From positions 1-31,042 of the forward strand of contig DDQG01000031.1 in assembly GCA_002342585.1 (NCBI GenBank): a DNA stretch of 31,042 nt. Direction: 5' to 3'. The notes under the pieces are model-generated. The model searched no databases and had not been told where the DNA came from. It saw nothing but the letters and a program-made list of their open reading frames with translations. The translations under genes and the position numbers were made by a program. Source of the stretch: Prevotellaceae bacterium UBA2448. Its GTDB lineage: Bacteria > Bacteroidota > Bacteroidia > Bacteroidales > Bacteroidaceae. Shown piece by piece: positions 1-6,183 of the stretch; position 1 is the first letter of the stretch, and each line of letters starts with the position of its first letter.

Positions 1-453
1 GCTTGCTGGGATGCAGCAGGCGAAGTAATCAAGGCATGGGCAACAGAAGGTCACTCTGTGGCGCTGCCAGGACTCGGCAACATGCGCTTCGGACTCCGTT
101 CGAAGTCGGTAGAGAACGTAAACGACGTGAAGGCGTCTCTCATCACAAGCCGACGCATCATCTTCATCCCTTCTGTCGATCTGAAGGACGAACTGGCTAA
201 AACGGCAGTTCAGATTACCTGCTACGACCGCAACGGCGAACTGGTGAAGCGCGTGACTACCGATGCCGGTGAAGTTGAAGACCCAGAAGGTGACGAGACT
301 GGAGATTCGAACGAAAACGAAAACCAAAACCAGAGTGGAACTGGTGGTAACGAGAACCAAAACCAGAACGAAAACGGTTCTAACCAGAACCAAAACGAAA
401 ACCAAAACCCAGGCGGAGGTGGCGGCACCGAAGATAGCACTGACGAGAGCTAA
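1..453 (+). CDS. HU-like DNA-binding protein with Asn/Glu/Gln- and Gly-rich tail (5' end cut off by window edge)
   Basis: Reading is open from base 1 to the TAA at 451-453, so the true start lies outside the window. The visible first half resembles the C-terminal part of the Bacteroidetes HU/IHF fold: an 'EGHSVALPGLGNMRF' strand-turn followed by 'RRIIFIPSVDLKDEL'. This fits the HU subclass fused to a glycine-rich tail (Pfam HU-HIG). From about codon 98 the protein becomes low complexity: repeated Asn-Glu and Asn-Gln pairs coded by GAAAAC/CAAAAC-type hexamers, then five glycines and an acidic end, TEDSTDES. Proteins of this type are assumed to bind DNA, but the role of the tail is unknown. A second gene with a matching tail sits at the other end of the window on the opposite strand. 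The family call is fairly secure; the function is not. Confidence 0.8.
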   Translation, partial: ACWDAAGEVIKAWATEGHSVALPGLGNMRFGLRSKSVENVNDVKASLITSRRIIFIPSVDLKDELAKTAVQITCYDRNGELVKRVTTDAGEVEDPEGDETGDSNENENQNQSGTGGNENQNQNENGSNQNQNENQNPGGGGGTEDSTDES

Positions 454-457
454 AAAT

Positions 458-490
458 AATGCATAATTCATAATGCATAATGCATAATTG
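458..490. repeat. 33-bp AT-rich dispersed repeat, copy 1 (identical to 2595-2627)
   Basis: Built from overlapping units of the type ATGCATAATTCATA and ATGCATA, ending in ATAATTG. It is identical over 33 bases to 2595-2627. The last six bases (485-490) are also the first six of the 87-bp repeat, so the two elements abut with a shared junction. It follows the stop codon of the HU-like gene by four bases. Confidence 0.85.
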
Positions 491-571
491 AAAATTGATA
501 AAGGAGTTAAGGAGTTATCGCTACGCTCGAAGTTAAAGACGTATGAGAGTTGATGTTAGAGAAATTGAAAA
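485..571. repeat. 87-bp dispersed repeat, copy 1 (matches 5105-5199)
   Basis: This segment is identical to 5105-5199 except that it carries two rather than three tandem AAGGAGTT units, an 8-bp length difference. The core includes ATCGCTACGCTCGAAG and a following GTATGAGAGTTGATG. It has no open reading frame of note and no clear terminal inverted repeats. It contains AAAATTGATA (491-500), a decamer also found at 5111-5120 and 5241-5250. Confidence 0.9.
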
Positions 572-674
572 CTGAAAAATATAATTCTCTAATTCTCTAA
601 TTCTTGATAAAAAACCTAGACCAGTATCGTCTTAACTCCTCTAACTTCTCTAACTTCTTAACTACTAAAACGAA

Positions 675-709
675 AGCTGACTGGGCAATCGCCTAGTCAG
701 CTTTTTTTT
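675..709 (+). terminator. Rho-independent terminator of the left HU-like gene
   Basis: A 12-bp stem (675-686 with 691-702, one G-T pair) encloses the loop AATC and is followed by a run of eight T (702-709). It points rightward, away from the HU-like gene. On the other strand the T-run is poor, so it is probably not an equally strong terminator for the convergent dehydrogenase. Confidence 0.85.
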
Positions 710-757
710 ATTTTCACAATTGTTGCATTGTTCCAATGTTCCAACACATTTTCAGGA

Positions 758-1942
758 TCATTGGTTTGCCATGCGGTAGATGGCGAGCATATCGTCGTAG
801 GTGAGTTTTTTCAGGTTGCCGATGGTGATGGTTTTGCCACGGGAACAATTGTCGGCAAGGGTGATGAGTTCGTCTTCGGTAAGGGTGCGACCAATGAGTT
901 CGGGGATGCTGGCAGGCATGCCGATGCGATGGTAGAAGGCTTCCATTGCTGCGACGCCTTCAAGGGCTGTCTGTTCGGGGTCTTTAAAGTTGTTGCGCAC
1001 TCCGAGTACGTTGACTGCAAACTGGGCAAAGCGAGTGATGTTTTCGTGCATGACATATCGAGCCCAACTGCCCCAGAGGGCTGCAAGTCCTGCTCCGTGG
1101 GTGACTCCGAACATAGCGGAGAGTTCGTGTTCGAGTCCGTGAGTGGCAAAGTCTTTCTGTGTGCCACATTCGGTCAGGTTGTTGTGTGCCAAAGAACCGC
1201 CCCACATGATCTGTGCACGGAGTTGGTAGTTTTCCGGGTCGTGAAGTACTTTCTCACCACATTCCTTAACGGTTCGAAGAAGTGCTTCTGCAATGGCATC
1301 GGTAAGGAGCATATCGTCGTGATGGGAGAAGTAGCGCTCCATAGTGTGCATCATGATGTCGGTTACTCCAGCTGCTGTCTGATAGGCAGGAAGTGTGTAG
1401 GTGCGAAGAGGGTTCATGACGGCAAATTTCATGCGGCCGAGGTCGCAGTTGTAGGACCACTTGCGTTGTGTTTTGTCGTTAGTTATGACGCATCCATAGG
1501 ACATCTCGCTGCCGGCAGCTGGGATAGTAAGAACACAACCGATAGGCATGCAACTTTTTGCCTGTGCTTTGCCTGAATAGAAGTCCCAAACATCGCCGTC
1601 GTAACAGATTCCGTAACCGATGGCTTTGGCTGAATCGATAACTGAGCCACCTCCGATGGCAAGAATGAAGTCGAGGGAGTCACGACGAACTATGTCGATT
1701 CCTTCGTAAACCTTTGATAGAACAGGGTTTGGTACTACCCCGCCCAATTCAGTAAAAGGTATGTTTGCAGCCGTTAACTGTGCCTTTACTTCATCGAGCA
1801 AACCGCTACGACGGGCACTCTGACCTCCATAGTGAAGGAGTACTTTTGTGCCTCCATATTTACGTATGAGTTGGGAAATTTGTTTTTCACTTTCTTTGCC
1901 AAATACCACTTCGGTAGGTGCATAAAAATTAAAGTCTTTCAT
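758..1942 (-). CDS. Iron-containing alcohol dehydrogenase (butanol dehydrogenase/YqhD-like)
   Basis: A 394-residue protein of the group III, metal-dependent alcohol dehydrogenase family, which reduces aldehydes to alcohols with NAD(P)H in the cytoplasm. The dinucleotide-binding GGGS lies at residues 97-100. The metal ligands expected from YqhD are all present: D195 and H199 in 'GVTDIMMH', H268 in 'ATHGLEHE' and H282 in 'VTHGAG'. The length matches the YqhD/BdhA branch. It stands alone on the minus strand, divergent from hpt with 134 bp between them, and has its own candidate promoter. Likely jobs are ethanol or butanol formation or detoxification of reactive aldehydes; the sequence does not show which substrate. 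Confidence 0.9.
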   Translation of the reverse strand: MKDFNFYAPTEVVFGKESEKQISQLIRKYGGTKVLLHYGGQSARRSGLLDEVKAQLTAANIPFTELGGVVPNPVLSKVYEGIDIVRRDSLDFILAIGGGSVIDSAKAIGYGICYDGDVWDFYSGKAQAKSCMPIGCVLTIPAAGSEMSYGCVITNDKTQRKWSYNCDLGRMKFAVMNPLRTYTLPAYQTAAGVTDIMMHTMERYFSHHDDMLLTDAIAEALLRTVKECGEKVLHDPENYQLRAQIMWGGSLAHNNLTECGTQKDFATHGLEHELSAMFGVTHGAGLAALWGSWARYVMHENITRFAQFAVNVLGVRNNFKDPEQTALEGVAAMEAFYHRIGMPASIPELIGRTLTEDELITLADNCSRGKTITIGNLKKLTYDDMLAIYRMANQ

Positions 1943-1972
1943 ATGGGTGTGTTTTTTTTGATTTTGCAGGTG

Positions 1973-2004
1973 CGAAGTTATGAAGTTTTTTGTACATTTG
2001 CAAA
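1973..2004 (-). promoter_or_regulatory. Candidate Bacteroidetes promoter of the alcohol dehydrogenase
   Basis: Read on the minus strand there is TTTG (2004-2001), a 20-bp spacer, then TAACTTCG (1980-1973), which is one mismatch from the -7 consensus TAnnTTTG. The 20-bp spacing equals that of the better panC promoter in this window. The ATG follows about 30 bp downstream. Confidence 0.5.
1993..2000 (+). promoter_or_regulatory. Candidate -7 element upstream of hpt
   Basis: TACATTTG fits the Bacteroidetes -7 motif TAnnTTTG exactly and lies 76 bp before the hpt ATG. No well-spaced -33 TTTG is visible; the nearest (1963-1966) is 26 bp away. It directly abuts the presumed -33 of the divergent dehydrogenase, so the two promoters would interfere. 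Confidence 0.4.
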
Positions 2005-2007
2005 AAA

Positions 2008-2040
2008 AATGGTTAGTGGTTATTGGTTAATGGTTATTGA
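2008..2040. repeat. 33-bp GGTTA-rich repeat, copy 1 (matches 30830-30862)
   Basis: Units of GGTTA with two to four other bases between them; it differs at three of 33 positions from 30830-30862. It lies in the hpt leader and is followed by a short tandem of GTAAACG units (about 2052-2070), so most of the presumed leader is repetitive. Confidence 0.7.
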
Positions 2041-2076
2041 CCTAAGTAAACTGTAAACGGTAAACGGTAAACTAAC

Positions 2077-2610
2077 ATGCTTTCTATCGACGGACTAAAA
2101 TTCGAACTGTACATCCCTGAGGCTGAGGTAAAGCAAAGGGTGAAGGCGGTGGCAGAACGGATAAACGAGGACTATAAGGGACGACAAGTGATACTGCTGG
2201 GTATCCTGAATGGTGCTTTTATGTTTGCCGCTGACCTGGTGAGGGAACTGACCGTGGATAATGAAATACACTTCACAAAGGTAAGCAGTTATGAGGGTAC
2301 TACCTCGACTGGCGAGGTGAAGGAACTGATTGGTCTGACGATTCCGCTGGAGGGACGCGACGTGATTGTGGTGGAGGATATTGTGGATACAGGTGTCACG
2401 ATGCATCATCTGCTGAATTATCTGAAGGATAAGGGTGCGAGGTCGGTTGAGGTGTGTACGCTGATGTCAAAACCGGAACGAAGACAAGTGGAGGTGGACA
2501 TCAAGTACTGTGCTATGGTGGTGCCTGATAAGTTTATCCTCGGATACGGACTTGATTACAATAATAAAGGCAGAGGAATGAAGGACATTTATCAAATGCA
2601 TAATTCATAA
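2077..2610 (+). CDS. hpt: Hypoxanthine phosphoribosyltransferase
   Basis: A 177-residue type I phosphoribosyltransferase that converts hypoxanthine (and usually guanine) plus PRPP to the nucleotide, in purine salvage. The PRPP-binding motif VVEDIVDTGVT lies around residues 97-107, and the base-binding end 'VPDKFILGYGLDYN' is present. The ATG at 2077 gives the normal family N-terminus. The last four residues, MHNS, and the stop codon are coded by the 33-bp repeat at 2595-2627, so the natural C-terminus has probably been replaced after 'KDIYQ'. It is the first gene of the plus-strand housekeeping cluster; adk follows after 66 bp. Confidence 0.95.
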   Translation: MLSIDGLKFELYIPEAEVKQRVKAVAERINEDYKGRQVILLGILNGAFMFAADLVRELTVDNEIHFTKVSSYEGTTSTGEVKELIGLTIPLEGRDVIVVEDIVDTGVTMHHLLNYLKDKGARSVEVCTLMSKPERRQVEVDIKYCAMVVPDKFILGYGLDYNNKGRGMKDIYQMHNS

Positions 2611-2627
2611 TGCATAATGCATAATTG
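2595..2627. repeat. 33-bp AT-rich dispersed repeat, copy 2, overlapping the hpt stop
   Basis: Identical over 33 bases to 458-490. Its first half is read as the end of hpt (codons for Met-His-Asn-Ser and TAA at 2608-2610); the rest is non-coding. Unlike copy 1 it is not followed by the 87-bp repeat but by a GAAAAC-type tandem. Confidence 0.85.
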
Positions 2628-2631
2628 TTTT

Positions 2632-2655
2632 AACGAAAACGATAACGAAAACGAT
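2632..2655. repeat. Tandem 12-bp repeat (AACGAAAACGAT twice)
   Basis: Two perfect copies of AACGAAAACGAT lie between hpt and adk. The unit contains the same GAAAAC hexamer that codes for the Asn/Glu tails of the HU-like proteins and the insert in valS, but here it is untranslated. Confidence 0.8.
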
Positions 2656-2676
2656 AATAAATTAATTATATAAATT

Positions 2677-3246
2677 ATGAAGAACATTATTATTTTTGGT
2701 GCTCCGGGCTCAGGCAAGGGCACTTACAGCGATGAGATAGTTAAGAGATATAACATGGGACACATCTCTACAGGTGATGTGTTGCGTGCTGAAATCAAGG
2801 GTAATACTGAACTGGGCAAGATTGCCAAGGGATATATCGATAATGGTCAGCTGATTCCTGATGAGCTGATGATTGACATCCTGGCTAAGACTTACGACAG
2901 TATGCCAGCTGGACAGGGAGTTATCTTCGACGGTTTCCCACGCACTATCCCTCAGGCTGAAGCTCTGAAGAAGATGCTGGCTGAGAGAAAGCACGAGATG
3001 GGTCTGATGATTGAACTCATCGTTGACGAGGAAACTCTGTTGGCTCGTCTGCTGAACCGCGCTAAGGAACAAGGTCGTGCTGACGATAACGAGGTGACTA
3101 TCAAGAAACGTTTTGAGGTATATCACAACCAGACTGCACCACTCGCTGAATGGTTTGAGAAGGAAGGCATTCGCAACACTTTCACTTGGAAGGGTTCGAA
3201 GGATGTAATGCTGGGCGAGATTTTTGCCTTTTTGGATAAACAATAA
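2677..3246 (+). CDS. adk: Adenylate kinase
   Basis: A 189-residue enzyme that interconverts ATP + AMP and 2 ADP, essential for adenylate balance in the cytoplasm. The P-loop GAPGSGKGT lies at residues 8-16, followed by 'STGDVLR' (AMP site), 'FDGFPRT' and 'RAKEQGRADDN'. The LID region is the short form without zinc-binding cysteines, which explains the length below the 214 residues of the E. coli enzyme. The stop codon TAA (3244-3246) overlaps the obgE ATG by one base, so the two are surely translated from one message. Confidence 0.97.
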   Translation: MKNIIIFGAPGSGKGTYSDEIVKRYNMGHISTGDVLRAEIKGNTELGKIAKGYIDNGQLIPDELMIDILAKTYDSMPAGQGVIFDGFPRTIPQAEALKKMLAERKHEMGLMIELIVDEETLLARLLNRAKEQGRADDNEVTIKKRFEVYHNQTAPLAEWFEKEGIRNTFTWKGSKDVMLGEIFAFLDKQ

Positions 3247-4463
3247 TGGCTGAGAGCAATTTCATAGATTACGTAAAGATCTACTGCAGATCGGGACGAG
3301 GCGGAAGAGGTTCGACTCACATGCATCGTGCGAAGTACATTCCGAAGGGAGGTCCCGACGGAGGTAATGGCGGACGAGGCGGACACGTGATTCTGAAAGG
3401 TAACAGAAACTACTGGACTCTGCTTCACCTGCGGTATGACCGACATATACAGGCAGAACACGGAGGGAACGGTTCGAAGGATAAATCGACTGGTCACCAA
3501 GGTGCTGACGTGTATATTGAGGTGCCACTGGGAACTGTGGTGTATAATGCTGAGACAGGTGAGTACATTTGCGACATCAGCGAACACGATCAGGAATACA
3601 TTCTGCTGAAAGGCGGACGAGGCGGATTGGGAAATTTCAATTTCGCCACCCCTACCAATCAGGCTCCCAGGTATGCACAACCTGGAGAACCAATGCAGGA
3701 ACTGACCGTGATTCTGGAACTGAAGATGTTGGCAGACGTCGGTCTGGTAGGTTTCCCGAATGCAGGAAAATCAACTCTGGTCAATACCCTTTCTTCAGCA
3801 AAACCAAAGATTGGCAACTACCCCTTCACCACCCTCGAACCATCTGTAGGTGTGGTACCTTACAGAGATAACCGTTCGTTTGTCATTGCCGACATACCAG
3901 GTATCATAGAGGGTGCAAGCGAAGGACGCGGACTGGGACTTCGTTTCCTCAGACATATAGAACGCAATTCGCTTCTGCTGTTTATGGTTGCAGCCGACTC
4001 GGACGACCTGAGAAAGGAATATGACACCCTGCTGAACGAACTGAAACAATATAATCCGGAATTGCTCGAAAAACAAAGGGTGCTTGCCATCACGAAATGT
4101 GACATCATAGGTGAGGACAAAGAACTCATCGAGATGTTGAGCGAGAACTTGCCAACCGACATTCCTGTGGTGTTCATATCGAGTGTGTCGGGCTACCACA
4201 TTCAGGAACTGAAAGACCTGCTGTGGAAGGAGATGAATGAGGAATCGAACAAGATAGCTGCTACCACTTCGACCGAGAATATTCTGAAGACTCCTAAGGA
4301 TCTGACTCGTTTCTCATATACTTATGAGGACGAAGACGACAAGGGCTGGGACGATGAGTTCTTCAAGGAAGAAGAGGAGGAGTTCGAAATGCTCGATGAG
4401 GATGACATAGAAGACTTGGACGAAGACGCTTTTGAATATGTTGATACATCCGACGACAACTGA
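3246..4463 (+). CDS. obgE: Obg/CgtA family GTPase
   Basis: A 405-residue GTPase that acts in 50S ribosomal subunit maturation and stress responses. The glycine-rich Obg fold occupies residues 1-160 ('GRGGRGSTHMHR', 'GGPDGGNGGRGG'). The G domain follows: G1 GFPNAGKS at 169-176, G3 DIPG at 216-219, G4 TKCD at 283-286 (Thr in place of the usual Asn) and G5 SSVSG near 312. From about residue 361 it ends in a highly acidic tail (EEEEEF, DEDDIED), as is common in Bacteroidetes Obg. It overlaps adk by one base and pgeF by 26 bases. Confidence 0.96.
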   Translation: MAESNFIDYVKIYCRSGRGGRGSTHMHRAKYIPKGGPDGGNGGRGGHVILKGNRNYWTLLHLRYDRHIQAEHGGNGSKDKSTGHQGADVYIEVPLGTVVYNAETGEYICDISEHDQEYILLKGGRGGLGNFNFATPTNQAPRYAQPGEPMQELTVILELKMLADVGLVGFPNAGKSTLVNTLSSAKPKIGNYPFTTLEPSVGVVPYRDNRSFVIADIPGIIEGASEGRGLGLRFLRHIERNSLLLFMVAADSDDLRKEYDTLLNELKQYNPELLEKQRVLAITKCDIIGEDKELIEMLSENLPTDIPVVFISSVSGYHIQELKDLLWKEMNEESNKIAATTSTENILKTPKDLTRFSYTYEDEDDKGWDDEFFKEEEEEFEMLDEDDIEDLDEDAFEYVDTSDDN

Positions 4464-5118
4464 TAAGGTGCTGGCTTTCTCCACTACGAGAGACGGCAAA
4501 CTGGATACGAAGGTGGACATGCAGGTCGTGTTGCCAAGTCACCAGATACATGGCACAACGACTTTCATCATCGACAAGGATTTTCTACAGAAAACTCCGT
4601 TGGAACAAATCATGTTGTTGCACGGAGTAGATGCACTTGCAACCAATGAGAAGAATGTGTGTATTGGCGTGAAGACTGCCGACTGCATTCCCGTACTGAT
4701 GTACGACGAAAGGAAAGAAGTGGTTTCTGCCGTACATGCAGGATGGAAAGGAACTGTGCAGAGGATTGTTGAGAAGAATATAGATGTGCTGAAGGAGCAC
4801 TTCGGAGTGAACCCGCAGGATTTGCATGCTATCATAGGACCAGGTATCAGTCTGGAGAGTTTCGAAGTTGGTGACGAGGTGTATGAACAGTTTGAAAAGG
4901 CTGAGTTTCCAATGCAACAGATTGCAAAGCGGTATGAAAAGTGGCACATAGATTTGTGGGAGGCTAACCGACTGCAACTGATTCGCAAGGGTGTGAAAGC
5001 TGAGAATATTCATGTAGCAGGTGTGGATACGATGACTAACGAGAATTACTACTCTGCACGACGCATGAAAGTCTGCGACGGAAGAGTGGTTAATTGCGTT
5101 GCTCTAATTGAAAATTGA
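4438..5118 (+). CDS. pgeF: Laccase-domain peptidoglycan editing factor family (PgeF/YfiH)
   Basis: A protein of about 226 residues of the YfiH/PgeF (cysteine-histidine, multicopper polyphenol oxidoreductase-like) family. E. coli PgeF removes wrongly incorporated serine from peptidoglycan precursors; related enzymes also act on purine nucleosides. The three catalytic zinc-site residues are visible: H38 in 'HQIHG', C83 in 'TADCIPV' and H100 in 'VHAGWKG'. The ATG at 4438 is preferred over a TTG two codons upstream (4432). The gene overlaps obgE by 26 bp. Its last three residues (Ile-Glu-Asn) and stop codon lie inside the 95-bp dispersed repeat (5105-5199), so its original 3' end seems to have been replaced. 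Confidence 0.9.
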   Translation: MLIHPTTTDKVLAFSTTRDGKLDTKVDMQVVLPSHQIHGTTTFIIDKDFLQKTPLEQIMLLHGVDALATNEKNVCIGVKTADCIPVLMYDERKEVVSAVHAGWKGTVQRIVEKNIDVLKEHFGVNPQDLHAIIGPGISLESFEVGDEVYEQFEKAEFPMQQIAKRYEKWHIDLWEANRLQLIRKGVKAENIHVAGVDTMTNENYYSARRMKVCDGRVVNCVALIEN

Positions 5119-5199
5119 TAAAGGAGTTAAGGAGTTAAGGAGTTATCGCTACGCTCGAAGTTAAAGACGTATGAGAGTTGATGTTAGAGAAATTGAAAA
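5105..5199. repeat. 95-bp dispersed repeat, copy 2, supplying the pgeF stop
   Basis: Identical to 485-571 apart from a third tandem AAGGAGTT unit. The TGA of pgeF is at 5116-5118 within the element. It is followed by further short direct repeats (TTGACAT/TTAGACAT, about 5206-5226) and by ATAATTCATAAT (5228-5239), a piece of the 33-bp repeat. The 126-bp gap between pgeF and phoH therefore consists almost wholly of repeat material. Confidence 0.9.
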
Positions 5200-5244
5200 G
5201 TGACTTTTGACATTAGACATTTGACATATAATTCATAATAAAAA

Positions 5245-6183
5245 TTGATAGAGAAACACATAGTACTGGAAGATATTGACCTCGTAGCTTTTTACGGGGT
5301 TAAGAACATACATCTGCAGATGATAAAGGCGTTGTACCCGAAACTGAGAATAGTTGCGAGGGGAAACGTTATCAAGGTGATGGGTGACGAGGAGGAGATG
5401 TGTGCTTTCGAAGAGAATATCGATAAGATGCAGAAACACTGTGCGAAGTATAATTCGCTAAGTGAGGATGCTATACTTGATATTATCAAGGGTACGGAAG
5501 CAAAGGCGCTAAACGACAGCAATGTGATTTGTTATTCCGTAACCGGAAAAGGGATCAGTCCCCGTTCCGACAACCAAAAACAACTGGTTAATCTGTTTAA
5601 CCAAAACGATATGCTCTTCGCCATCGGTCCTGCCGGTAGCGGAAAGACTTATCTGAGTATCGCTCTTGCCGTAAGAGCTCTGAAGAATAAAGAGATAAGA
5701 CGTATCATACTGTCGCGTCCGGCTGTAGAAGCAGGAGAAAAACTGGGTTTCCTACCTGGCGACATGAAGGAGAAAATCGACCCTTATCTGCAACCGCTCT
5801 ACGATGCCCTTCAGGATATGATTCCGGCTCAGAAGTTGAACGAATATATGGAACAGAACATCATACAGATTGCTCCATTGGCTTTTATGCGAGGCAGAAC
5901 CCTAAACGATGCAATAGTGATTCTGGATGAAGCCCAAAATACCACTACTCAGCAGATAAAGATGTTTCTGACTCGTATGGGACAGAACACGAAGATGATT
6001 ATCAACGGCGACATGACTCAGATAGACCTGCCACATGCTGTAAAGAGCGGACTCAGAGAGGCAAGAGAGATTCTCGAAGGTATCAAGGGAATAGGTTTTG
6101 TGGAACTCGGAGAGAAGGATATCGTAAGACATAAACTCGTGACTAGAATAGTAAATGCATATAATAAATTTGAAAAGAAATGA
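5245..6183 (+). CDS. phoH: PhoH-like ATPase
   Basis: A 312-residue PhoH-family P-loop ATPase, a likely RNA-associated helicase-like protein. The N-terminal KH-like part covers residues 1-90 ('KLRIVARGNVIKV'). Walker A GPAGSGKT is at 128-135, followed by 'LSRPAVEAGEKLGFLPGD' and Walker B IVILDEAQN at 224-232. The start appears to be TTG at 5245: an in-frame stop lies two codons upstream (5239-5241), and starting later would lose conserved residues (IEKHIVLEDID). That TTG lies in AAAATTGATA, a decamer shared with the dispersed repeat, so the start was perhaps remodelled by repeat sequence. It overlaps purC by four bases (ATGA). Confidence 0.93.
   Translation: MIEKHIVLEDIDLVAFYGVKNIHLQMIKALYPKLRIVARGNVIKVMGDEEEMCAFEENIDKMQKHCAKYNSLSEDAILDIIKGTEAKALNDSNVICYSVTGKGISPRSDNQKQLVNLFNQNDMLFAIGPAGSGKTYLSIALAVRALKNKEIRRIILSRPAVEAGEKLGFLPGDMKEKIDPYLQPLYDALQDMIPAQKLNEYMEQNIIQIAPLAFMRGRTLNDAIVILDEAQNTTTQQIKMFLTRMGQNTKMIINGDMTQIDLPHAVKSGLREAREILEGIKGIGFVELGEKDIVRHKLVTRIVNAYNKFEKK

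Larger units (their letters stand above)
454..757. other. 304-bp intergenic region made of repeats and a terminator
   Basis: No convincing gene is present. In order it holds an AT-rich 33-bp repeat (458-490), an 87-bp dispersed repeat (485-571), a short tandem of TCTCTAAT-like units around 586-602, a pyrimidine-rich stretch (631-660), and a terminator (675-709). The segment 631-640 is the exact reverse complement of 502-511 inside the 87-bp repeat, so the transcript could fold across about 140 nt. The region separates two convergent genes. Confidence 0.75.

Noticed and set aside
300..420. CRISPR-like short repeats
   Set aside because: The units are hexamers without spacers and are in frame in a protein tail; they are coding low-complexity sequence, not a CRISPR array.
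485..571. Insertion-sequence remnant
   Set aside because: No transposase fragment, no terminal inverted repeats and no target duplication can be seen; it is described only as a dispersed repeat.
728..1576. Long plus-strand open frame (282 codons) opposite the alcohol dehydrogenase
   Set aside because: It lies fully antisense to a well-conserved enzyme with all metal ligands, and its translation is low-complexity Cys/Val/Gly/His-rich without family motifs.
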